Assembly (NCBI GenBank): GCA_016758905.1
Contig: JAEPQZ010000001.1
Span: 1,488,055 to 1,552,054 of the forward strand
Direction of reading: 5' to 3'
DNA from: Umbelopsis isabellina
Taxonomy: Eukaryota; Mucoromycota; Umbelopsidomycetes; Umbelopsidales; Umbelopsidaceae
Length of the DNA stretch: 64,000 bases
Part shown: in pieces, positions 28,801 through 37,695 of the stretch
How positions within the stretch are numbered: the first letter of the stretch is position 1
How the letters are laid out: each line of letters starts with the position of its first letter
The notes under the pieces: generated by a model
The model's input: the letters and a program-made list of their open reading frames with translations, nothing else
Database searches by the model: none
What the model was told of the DNA's origin: nothing
Translations under genes and position numbers: made by a program

Positions 28801-30098
28801 TCTTTTTTCAGTGGATAGAAAGGGGGAAGCTGCTAGTTATGAGCCATTTGCAACAAACGAAAATAGAATGCTTCTTTGGCATGGTTCCAAAATCAGCAAC
28901 TTCATCGGTATTTTGAAACAGGGATTACGCATAAAACCCGGACAAGCGTATGAAACGGTACACTATTGAACTTGGCTAACAAAGGTGTCATTTTAAATAC
29001 TAACAACAATCTCAGGGCTCTATGTTCGGATCGGGCTTGTATTTTGCCGATATGTTCTCAAAATCCTCTGGTTACTGCAATGACTATTCAAGTGTTGATG
29101 CTCAGCCATACAGTCTGATGTTGTTGTGCGAGGTAGCTTTAGGAAAGACTTATGATCTAGTCAATGCAAAAGACATGGATCGTAATGAAGAAGATCACCT
29201 TTCAACAAAGGGTTTGGGACAACAAGGTCCTGATCCCAAGATGTTTATCAAAGACCAGCGTGGAGTAAGTGAGCGATATGTTGATAGCAAATTTATCGAA
29301 CTCTAGATTGACTCTGTAACTTTTTAGGTGAAAATACCCCAAGGTCCAGTCATACCTTTTGAAGATACCATAAATAACCATGTTGGTAGTATAGGAAGAA
29401 CCAATTATGTGGGGAGATACAACACCAATTTGATGCATAACGAATATATCGTCTACGATCCAGCTCAAGTGAGAATCAAGTATTTGCTGGTAGTGCAAAA
29501 CAATCGCTACTGTCCTGTTTGTGCCGGAGAACAGATATCTAACAGCATGAAACGACTTCAAAACTATTCATTCAAAGCAGACATGTACAAACATAATATG
29601 TCCATTTGTAATGAATATGAGTCTGCTGTGATTGAGATGCAGATGTATCATCAAAATACTGATACGGAAGAGATATACCAAGAGAGCATGAAAGGGGATC
29701 TGAGCTTCCTAGAAAACAGCCAATATGGTACGAAGAATAAGCAACATTACAATGTTTAAGTCAGCTCGCTAACAATCTTTATAATACAGGGGCTTCCAAG
29801 ATTACGACAGCGATGGAACTAAATAATACCAGCTATGTATGTAACTCTTGTGCTCAAGGCATCAAGGATCGCATCCTAGTGAAGTGGTTCAAAGAAAGCC
29901 AAGTAGGAATCCCAAGTAAGATTTGTAACCCTTTTGCTACATTTTCATTTTGTTACAGCTAATTTAACTTTGTTTCTTTAAGGTGCTATTACTGAAAGAG
30001 AAGACTGCAAGTGGGGTTTTGAGTGTACAACTCAAAAGCACAAGTTAGAGCATGCTAAAGCTTATAATCATTTATGCGCGAAGAGATCAGAGAAATAA
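19806..30098 (+). CDS. Giant chromo-like/ankyrin/WGR/PARP protein with C-terminal zinc region
   Basis: About 27 exons, roughly 2,890 residues by my exon sum. Order: basic N-terminus; chromodomain-like module (20067-20290: YRIERILDSKQDM joined to GLMFLVQFTGDG and SWIRERELGSRDLL); Lys-rich linker (20440-20570, possible NLS); a very long ankyrin array (about 20780-27540, over 25 recognisable repeats such as TPLHYAAYYGRPEICSTLIK); acidic/Lys linker; WGR domain (about 27770-28110, ILWTRWGAIGQTG); PARP regulatory helices (28160-28600); PARP catalytic domain with the full H-Y-E triad (LLWHGSK near 28880, SKSSGYC near 29070, HNEYIVYD near 29450); then cysteine pairs CPVC and CNSC and a final PBZ-like CKWGFEC...H-x5-H finger. 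It should poly(ADP-ribosyl)ate nuclear targets using NAD+. Tankyrases share ankyrin+PARP but lack WGR; nematode PME-5, as I recall, has both. No break seen. Confidence 0.88.
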
Positions 30099-31101
30099 AT
30101 CCGTAATGTTGCCCTGTTGGGTGTTTAAATCACATTGACCGCACTTATATAGATAACTTAGCAATGGAATTTTCTCGTTCGAAGAGTTATTCAAAGTGAT
30201 GTATTTGTGTTACTAGCCACTCTTGTTGGAAGCAATGTTATCCATACAAAATCCACCATACGTATAGCAATTGCTTATTTATCTAAAATCCGTATTGGGC
30301 TATTCAGTTGGTCCTATCGAGAATACGACATATGAACATTATGGTTGTTATGATTGCCTGGTATGTAGTACGATCCAAAAGTCTGTTAGAAATATAATTG
30401 CTTAATCTGGCAATTAACATTATGCTGAATTGCCAGCATTTGTGTAGATATGATAATCAATATACAAAACATAAGTCTGTCTATATTAGAAAAAACTATA
30501 ATCATAGCTCTTGTATAAACAGTTTGATAGAGGTACGAGTATCAGCAGATCATTGTACACATTCACTTGGTTTACTTTGAATTTAGTCCGAAAATTTGTC
30601 CTTTGATTACGTAGGGGACGAGCAGCCAACCACAAAACATTAGACAGAAATGATATCTTACGGATGGAAATTAAGCTTTGTGTAATGTTGACCACTATGT
30701 TTGAAAGTTGCCGAAGTAACAGTGAATCATATTTACATCAGCTATACAGACGAAACATATCTTGATGTAGAAGATAAAGCCATATTATCGGGATAATGGT
30801 TAATGCGTATAGCTTCAACACTTCACAGTTGCCTGATTAGGTAAAAATCAGTAAAGTAGCTTAACGGCTGTGATGTTTGTTCAGAGGCAATATACAAAGA
30901 CAGATGAACTCATATTATTATGTCGAGTATTTGTTAATGCGTAGTGAGATACATGGTCAAAGTTAGAAAGAGAATAAAGTAATAGTTTTCCGCTTGAAAC
31001 TAATTGTCGGAAGTACGAACGGAAAGGGGCGAGAATACTGCAATGTGCAGTTACCGCAGAAACTCCGCTTTAGAGCAAGTTATCCTTTACCAGCTACAGC
31101 A
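30099..31101. other. Spacer after the PARP gene
   Basis: Non-coding as far as I can see. GTTAATGCGTA occurs twice (30799-30809 and 30933-30943) and once more at 9918-9928 beside the inverted repeat. The open frame of the next gene extends upstream to 30994 without an ATG. Confidence 0.45.
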
Positions 31102-32754
31102 ATGAGCTCAGTCTCCTCACATGAAGGGAGTGACAAGGACTCATTCCAGCACCCTCGCCTGCCTGATACTCTAGCTCCTCGTTTTGCGTATCTCAGAAAA
31201 ACTGACATTTTAGACACTCTTGATTCCAATCGATTTCGCGACACCGATTCCTGGAGTGTAGCTGCTACCATTGACGATCAAGAGTCAGTTCTAAGTGGGC
31301 ATGGTGGTTCTAACTTGACAAGTATTGGAGGTAGACAGTCCCTCAGTGAAAGAGCAGAGGATGGAGAAGATAGCTCCACACTGGATGGAGGAAATGGGAA
31401 CCATAGGCAGCCAGTTTCAAGTTCTCTTTCGCAGCAACCCCAGATACATGAAGAAATAATGGATATGCACCAAGAACCTAACAGCGACAATGATGATGAT
31501 AAAGACGATGACAAGCAGTCAAGATCCAACGCTGCAGAGTTTGGAGATGATAGATCTGCTGTAGCAGATTTTGGTGATGATGCACCTGACAATATTACCG
31601 ATAACAATGTGGTTAGTGATGAAATTACCGCTCCTCCGCAGCCCCAGCCAAGTTTTGCTGTCTCAAAATCGTATGTCGAACTAGTGGAAGAAAACGAGAT
31701 GTTGCAAAATCAACTTCGTAGCTTGGAACTGGCTCATAAACAGCAAGCTATCATGATGAACAATCTAAAGACCATGCCATCAAGTAGCGAAGATCACGAC
31801 CCACACAAAGATAATCTTGAAAGCTCCCCTAGCAATGACAGCGTTGGAAGTAACCATAGTGAGAGCCATCGTCGATTCTTATCTGCTCAGCCATCTCATT
31901 CACAGATCCATCATCATCATCATCACCATCATCAGCCACAGCAGTCAAATCTTCATCATTTACAACAGCAACAGCAGCAGCAACAGCAGCAACAACAACA
32001 ACAACAACAGCAACAACAGCAACAGCAGCAAAATTTGCCACTCTTGTCAAGTGATTTTGAGCTGGTTGACAACCGTTCACAACCGATTATCAATTCCCAG
32101 ACAATCGGCAAGAAACTTGAAGTTTTCGTAACCCAAGTTTCTGATTTGCTTAGCTCCATTACAACTACACCAAAGTCGGAAGAAAAAAGAGACGTAACTT
32201 GGCAACTTGAAATCGAACAACAGATATTTCAAGAATTGACGAATGCTTATTTGACCACCCTTCCATTTGGCACGGAAAATCACAATCTACTCAATACGGC
32301 CTATAGCGACCAGATTACTCGCTTCAACTCAACTCTAGGGGCTAACTTTGCAAAGTGGTACCGCAAGCAAACCGTTCAAAGTCTATCGCTCAACCCTGCT
32401 ACTAAACAATATTTGGCCAATAAGCGACACGAGTTGACGGATACATTTGCCACACTGTTGCAATCTCATTCAAATCCTACCACCGCCGAGCAACTGGACA
32501 CACATACGGACTGGAATAATTTGCTTAATTTGGTCGAAGAATTGAGTCTTGAAGTCCACGCTGGGGCTGCTGATGTATTTGCCCAATCCATTGCTCCTGG
32601 TAGTAAATTTGATGACGAAGTCATGCGCAATCTTAAGCCTTTGACCGGCGATAGCGAATCACGACCGCAGAAAGTCGTTAAAAAGACTATCAGTCCGTTA
32701 TTTATTGATGAAGAGGAGCTGGTTGTATTGCCTGCAAGAGTAATTCTGGAATGA
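31102..32754 (+). CDS. Intronless polyQ/poly-His protein of unknown function
   Basis: A single exon of 550 residues from the first ATG of the frame (MSSVSSHEGSDKD). Visible parts: a Ser/Asp-rich N-terminus with the segment LPDTLAPRFAYLRKTDIL; an acidic stretch (NDDDKDDDKQ); a short coiled coil (YVELVEENEMLQNQLRSLEL); eight consecutive His then a run of 23 Gln; and a helical C-terminal half of about 230 residues containing few Cys and many Leu/Gln (KLEVFVTQVSDLLSSI, WNNLLNLVEELSLEV). I do not recognise a family. The disordered N-half with a folded C-half suggests a scaffold or transcription-associated protein, but that is a guess. The frame continues upstream without ATG to 30994; I take 31102 because it is the first ATG. 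Confidence 0.7.
   Translation: MSSVSSHEGSDKDSFQHPRLPDTLAPRFAYLRKTDILDTLDSNRFRDTDSWSVAATIDDQESVLSGHGGSNLTSIGGRQSLSERAEDGEDSSTLDGGNGNHRQPVSSSLSQQPQIHEEIMDMHQEPNSDNDDDKDDDKQSRSNAAEFGDDRSAVADFGDDAPDNITDNNVVSDEITAPPQPQPSFAVSKSYVELVEENEMLQNQLRSLELAHKQQAIMMNNLKTMPSSSEDHDPHKDNLESSPSNDSVGSNHSESHRRFLSAQPSHSQIHHHHHHHHQPQQSNLHHLQQQQQQQQQQQQQQQQQQQQQQQNLPLLSSDFELVDNRSQPIINSQTIGKKLEVFVTQVSDLLSSITTTPKSEEKRDVTWQLEIEQQIFQELTNAYLTTLPFGTENHNLLNTAYSDQITRFNSTLGANFAKWYRKQTVQSLSLNPATKQYLANKRHELTDTFATLLQSHSNPTTAEQLDTHTDWNNLLNLVEELSLEVHAGAADVFAQSIAPGSKFDDEVMRNLKPLTGDSESRPQKVVKKTISPLFIDEEELVVLPARVILE
31909..32031 (+). repeat. CAT/CAC and CAA/CAG trinucleotide tracts
   Basis: Eight His codons (31909-31932) and 23 Gln codons, mixed CAA/CAG (31963-32031), within the same gene. 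The mixed codons argue for some age or selection at protein level rather than pure microsatellite expansion. Translation of the other strand and frames gives false poly-Cys, poly-Ala/Val and poly-Asn/Ser frames. Confidence 0.95.
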
Positions 32755-33165
32755 GGGCCTCCGTATTTTCTTTATATTTGCATTTGCTGTTCGTTTCATA
32801 ACCTTTCTGTTACTCTTGTCTATAACTCATTCCCCAAAATCCCTTTCTGTGATTCTTTGAAGTTGTGCAAATATCTTCTATTTCATAATCTTTCTTTTCT
32901 TAAAACCGCTGATTTCGCCACAGACGGATCGATTGCAAGCCAAATACTGCCGTCATAGTCATGTCATACTTTCACGACTAGCAGCCAAAGATGTTTAGGT
33001 CCAAACGCTTGACAAGATGTCAAGCGCTATGTTACTCAAATAAAAAGTAGATTGTGTATCGGTAAAAGCTACAATGGTAATGATAAAAAAAAATAGCATT
33101 CAAATCGATCACGACATTGTCATTAGAATCATCATGGGAATATATGTACAAGTTAATTAAGACTA
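32755..33165. other. Convergent intergenic region
   Basis: 3' flanks of two converging genes, T-rich and A-rich, with no supported coding sequence. Confidence 0.5.
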
Positions 33166-35032
33166 TCAGGAATACATGTGCTCACTCTCCAGATCAGCAT
33201 TCCAAAGTTCAAGTTTTGAATTGAAATCACGAAGCAACTGCAACAAACCTCCTTGTCGGTGGCCATCGTTGTCGATTTCTCCGCAGCGCGAGGCAAGGCT
33301 TTTTACTGTGCCCTGAAGGGAAATGCGATGTTTATCGTAAAAGTTGTTATCTGAGGTGTTGGATTGCTTAATACGACTTTTCAAGTTCTGCATGCTACCC
33401 AGGAATTCTTGCAGGCCATGATTTTCCTATAAGATAATCATATCGGTTAGCATAGAGAGCAAGATAATCAGATATTCGAAATGAAGCTTACCATGTTGTC
33501 ATGCTGTTCGTTCTCATAAGTCTCTTTCTCTTTCTTCATTTCTGTTTGCAGAGCTTGTCGCCGGGTACGTATTTCAAGCAATTTGGCTCTGAATCGTTTT
33601 CCTTTGCCAATTTCTATCCTTCGTTCTTTCTGAAGAAGTTCATTTTCGCTCCACAAGTTCATCTATTGTCTGAAGTTAAACAAAATGCTACCAGCAATTA
33701 TATCCGCATAATTTCATTTACCTGTTCAACAAATATAACTTCTGCTTGCTTTTTGAATAGTTTGATGCCAGCTCTAACCTCTGATTCTGATGTCGTTGCC
33801 CTACAATGGTGGTTAAATCTGCACTATAAAAATATGTTGGAACAAGAGCCAAAACTTACTTGATTGTCTCCATGAGAACCTCACCGACGACGGAGGCAAC
33901 TACTGTCATTTCATTAACAGACGCTTGAGGCAATTTGCTAGGTTCCTTTATATGATTGCTGCGCCATTGCGTGCTAGGTTGTGCTATAGTATTTATGTTT
34001 TCCTTTTGTCTCAAGCTGTCCAGCTCTCCAAGTATATCTGGTTGGTCTGTAAACTCCTTTTCAATCGCTTCATTTCCAAATTCCGAAGTATAATCCATAC
34101 CAACGTCTGTCAATCGATCTGTATTCGCGTGCGACAAAGCTTGTTCATCTTCTATTATGCTGGTGTTTGCAAGTTCATCCTCAAGGTCATCCATAGTCCC
34201 AGGAACCAGTTCTGATGTAGGCTGTAATTTGTTGTATGCATTCACTGATTTAGCTTTCAAGATCTCACTTGTCCGTCGACGTTTGTAATCTCGCATACTC
34301 CCGGCACCCTCATCTTGATTTGTGAATGATTCGGCCTGTGTTTCTGGTGTATGTAAGCCGATTTCGAAGGACTGATAGATCTGGCCAGCTCGCAAAAACG
34401 CAGATTTATTGGTATGTCGGTCTCGAGATGGAGGAGGGGTCAAGTCATCTAGCAATGGAGCTGCTGTCCAGGCGGTTGAAGAATCTATACTCATATCCAC
34501 TTCATAACTTTCGCTACCTATGTTAATCAGTCGTAAGCCGTTTTATCGAGCAGTACAGGTTTATGCATGGACCGTCGTTTGCTTACCCCTATCCGGTTCC
34601 AATCCAGCTATATGATCCAGTAAGGGTATACTGCGATACTGAGAAGTTGAGGGAGCATGTTCAGAGTTTGCAACAGGCACTGAAAGTCTCGAAAATTCCA
34701 TAGTATTCGTATTCATGCCAATAACATCTTCCAATCTATCTCTGCCAACACTTGGGTATATATCGGACCTCTCAGTCACATTCCTTCGAGCTGCTTCTGG
34801 AGGTACAATCTCATCGTTAGGCTCAGACATGTCATTAGCTTTCAACTCTGTTGCCAGACTGCTGCCACTCTCGCTGTTGGAAGGTGTATATGAAATCTTC
34901 AGTGGGCTGGCTTTGGAAACATATTCACTAGTGGAGTTTCGTTAATTGTTGTTATAAGACTAGCAGCATTTAAACAAATGAGTACCTATGCATGCGCCTT
35001 TTATACAACGACGATCTCCTTCCTTGCTCCAT
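33166..35032 (-). CDS. Candidate CENP-U/Ame1-like inner kinetochore protein
   Basis: Minus-strand gene of about six exons starting MEQGRRSSLYKRRMH at 35032. The first intron (GTACTC...CACTAG) restores a continuous frame into SEYVSKASPLKISYTP. A long, disordered, Ser/Asp/Glu-rich N-terminal half contains a bipartite basic patch (DYKRRRTSEILKAKS). The C-terminal third is helical: VVGEVLMETIK, then a Leu/Glu/Arg-rich coiled coil (MNLWSENELLQKERRIEIGK, AKLLEIRTRRQALQTEMKK), then LKSRIKQ and a short end LWNADLESEHMYS. This disordered-then-coiled-coil layout with an E-x-LL-x-E-R-R core recalls CENP-U/Ame1 of the CENP-OPQUR/COMA complex, which links CENP-A nucleosomes to microtubule-binding proteins. 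The assignment is an inference from pattern, not a sure homology. The gene is real by splice structure. Confidence 0.45.
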
Positions 35033-35301
35033 GCAGTTGGTTCCTTATTGTGAAAATGAGAAGAAGACAGAGTTTCCCAAAAAAATTAAGGGTATATAGG
35101 CGCGCTTCGCGTTTTCGAAACCGTCACGCGCGCAAATTAGCGGGACGTGCATTGTGATGTGCAAATTGTTGCTGAATTTTATTTTTCAAGCAAAAGTCAC
35201 TATAAATGCTATGAGAAGTGTGCTGTATCTAATGAACAAAAATGTGTACAATGTGGCAGTAAATGAAATATGCTAGAGGTAACTGCACACCGGTTTCTAA
35301 C

Positions 35302-35313
35302 TTTTTTTTTTTT
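35302..35313 (-). repeat. A12 tract just past the XPB-like stop
   Basis: Twelve A residues on the coding strand start three nucleotides after the TAG stop. It is either a 3' UTR homopolymer or the remains of a retrocopy poly(A) tail. Confidence 0.6.
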
Positions 35314-35316
35314 GGC

Positions 35317-37056
35317 CTATGCTTTTAGTCGCTTGGCTGGAGAGGCAATACCCATTGATAAAGACCCACGTTTGATTGGTTTGATGGAGTCACTGACTAG
35401 ATTTTCATCTGGCTCAGAATTCTGCTTCAAACCAAGAACCCAAGAACACAACTCTTTCTGCTTTTCCTCCGTATCAAAATCATTGCATGGTTTTGTAGAC
35501 ATGAGAGCAGCTTCGCAGTGTTTCTCATCATCTGCCAATTGATTATCGGATATGTTTGTATCCGTTTCTACTTCCCATCCTCCATCAGGAATGCGGCCTT
35601 GGATACGCCATTCGGCGTAATCATATCCACACTCTGACTCCAAAAATCCTCTACGCTTTTCCGAAAATCCAATTTCGTGCGTATCGTTTGAGACCAGTGT
35701 GTAGAAGCGGGAGAAAAAGCCAGTTTCATTTCTTCTCCTAGCACGCAAGATACGACCCAGGCGCTGGGCCTCTTGACGACGTGATCCAAAATGTGATGAT
35801 ATTTGAATCAGCACTGTCGCCTCGGGCAAATCAAGAGAAGTATCTCCAATTCTGGACAAAAATAGTGTATTGATAGGCGTGCGGGTGTCAACTGCTTTTC
35901 TGGCAGCGGTGTCTGACCAATGTACTTTTGTAAGGTCTCGAGCAGCCGGAATGGAAAAGTGATCCAAAATCTTCTGAGCGTTTTCGGCAGGTGTGTCTCC
36001 ATAAATATAGGGTCGCTTCATTTTGTCTGCGTAGAACTTTAAGGCATCGATATGATCAATGTACACCAAAACCTTGTCGCCTTTTGTTTCATGATACCGG
36101 ATAAGTTGCTCACAAATCTGGTATTTGTTCGGATTAAGAATTGCCAGTAGTGCTTTTGTATGGTGGGTATTGCTACCAGCAATTTTGGAGTACGCATCGA
36201 TAAACATAGGGGCCATACCAATCTCGATTTGAGTACAGATAACTTTTGCAATATAGCCTTTCTCTGCTAACTCTTTCCATTTTGCTTCGTAAATGATAGG
36301 TCCAATGATAGTATCCAAATCACCAATTTTCTCATCTTCACGCAGCAATGTAGCTGTCAGACCAAGCTTGACTTTGGCTTTGATCTTCATTACAGCTTTG
36401 CTAAAATGGTTGGCAGGAACACAATGCACTTCATCAAGGATACAAAGACCCCACTCGGTATTCTCGGTAAAGTTGCTCAGCCTCTTTGCATCAGCTGTTC
36501 TATAGCGGCTTTCCAACAAAATACTGTAAGTGGCAAATAAGACGCCTGAGCGGCCATTGAAGGGAAACTTGCGATCTCCCGCAAACATCCCTAAAGAAGC
36601 TCCCATGACGGTTGTGAATTTAAGAAATTCTTTACGAAACTGCTCTGCAGCAATCACGGTAGAACAAACTACCAAAACAGACTTCTTCACCGCACAGGCT
36701 ACCAGGATGGACGCCAGCGTCTTTCCTGCACCACAAGGAAGGATAAGCAGACCCGACTCAACATAACTGTTTGCCGCATCCTCGAAGCGTTTGACAATGA
36801 GGTCAAGTGCTTCTTTCTGATATGGACGTATTTCGACATTACTTTTGAGATTGATGTTCAATGGTGGCAAAGTTTTGTCAGACTCGAAGAAATACTTTTG
36901 TCCCGATCCTTTGACATGATTTGGCTTGCCAGATGGGATGGGAGTATCTTGTCGCGGTGGCAGAAGAGATAACAAACTATCAAAATGCTTTTTGCGATCG
37001 TTTATTTTGTCTGTGCTCTTGGTTGCTGGCGATCTTGGCATCTCATGTTGAGTCAT
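35317..37056 (-). CDS. Truncated, intronless XPB/Rad25-like DNA helicase
   Basis: SF2 helicase most like XPB (ERCC3/Ssl2), the ATPase of TFIIH and nucleotide excision repair. From the first ATG (37056, MTQHEMPRS) it has about 579 residues against about 780-850 for XPB, and the missing part is the N-terminal region. Motifs: RPYQKEAL, Walker A LPCGAGKT, DEVH box (ILDEVHCVPA), GLTATLLREDEKIGDL (contains the XPB RED motif), IGDTSLDLPEATVLIQISSH and RRQEAQRLGRILRA. About 25 extra residues (ARDLTKVHWSDTAARKAVD region) interrupt helicase domain 2. The C-terminus is Asp/Glu-rich then basic. The frame stays open upstream to 37128 but has no ATG there; a spliced upstream exon is possible. No introns, unlike nearly all neighbours, and a 12-A run begins 3 nt after the stop. 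All ATPase motifs are intact, so it is probably functional. Confidence 0.85.
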   Translation of the reverse strand: MTQHEMPRSPATKSTDKINDRKKHFDSLLSLLPPRQDTPIPSGKPNHVKGSGQKYFFESDKTLPPLNINLKSNVEIRPYQKEALDLIVKRFEDAANSYVESGLLILPCGAGKTLASILVACAVKKSVLVVCSTVIAAEQFRKEFLKFTTVMGASLGMFAGDRKFPFNGRSGVLFATYSILLESRYRTADAKRLSNFTENTEWGLCILDEVHCVPANHFSKAVMKIKAKVKLGLTATLLREDEKIGDLDTIIGPIIYEAKWKELAEKGYIAKVICTQIEIGMAPMFIDAYSKIAGSNTHHTKALLAILNPNKYQICEQLIRYHETKGDKVLVYIDHIDALKFYADKMKRPYIYGDTPAENAQKILDHFSIPAARDLTKVHWSDTAARKAVDTRTPINTLFLSRIGDTSLDLPEATVLIQISSHFGSRRQEAQRLGRILRARRRNETGFFSRFYTLVSNDTHEIGFSEKRRGFLESECGYDYAEWRIQGRIPDGGWEVETDTNISDNQLADDEKHCEAALMSTKPCNDFDTEEKQKELCSWVLGLKQNSEPDENLVSDSIKPIKRGSLSMGIASPAKRLKA

Positions 37057-37695
37057 GTCCAGAAGGGTGTCAAACTGCGGCACGAGCCAGTTGTTTTTTT
37101 TTTTTTTATTGTCTGCGCTGCTCACCAATGTCTGAGAGTAACAACTTTAAACTCCGTCTAATGTTCACTTTTACAATGATTGCCAGGAACAGGAAATTTA
37201 TCCGGAACCTGTTTGGTATATTAGACAGGTAAGGAAGATAGAAATTTTGTAAAGATATCGACTAGGGAGATGAAAAATTATCAAATTTTTGTTGATGTCC
37301 TCATAAGATTGACAGTAAAAGCGCTATTGCATGCAATCAGTTGTATTAGCAATGGATAAATCATTCTCGCCGATTGAGTTTGCACCAACTAGCCCCTTGA
37401 GCTTTGTCTGTGTCATTTACTACTCGGATGAGTTGCAAAGTAGAGCCATCAATGTTCAGTGAAAAGGGGCTCTGCCACTGCAAGAAAGTTCATCAATTTG
37501 ACGACTAGACATGAGATCAAGTGTCTATCCATTGCCGAGACCCTGAGGAGTATATAAGGCCACAATAGTGTGCATGCAGCAGTCAAAAAGAAAACCCACG
37601 AAAAAGGGTTTTTTATTTTACCATTTTGGAATCTTTTTGTTCTCTCCAACCGACTGAACTCTATTCGCATTCGTTTCTTGTCATTTTATTACAAT
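37057..37695. other. Divergent promoter region, XPB-like gene and transporter
   Basis: Shared 5' spacer of the leftward helicase and rightward transporter. It includes a TATA box at 37551. I see no gene. The frame of the transporter extends upstream to an ATG at 37570, but that lies only 13 nt past the TATA box and so is probably before or at the transcription start. Confidence 0.55.
37551..37557 (+). promoter_or_regulatory. TATA box of the ACS-family transporter
   Basis: TATATAA lies 145 nt before the chosen ATG at 37696. Its place argues against the upstream in-frame ATG at 37570 as the main start. Confidence 0.6.

Noticed and set aside
31817-32159. Poly-Cys, poly-Asn/Ser and poly-Val/Ala frames
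   Set aside because: Shadows of the CAG/CAA tract.
37570-37695. Upstream in-frame ATG extending the transporter by 42 residues
   Set aside because: It lies 13 nt after the TATA box, and the extension is unlike family N-termini.
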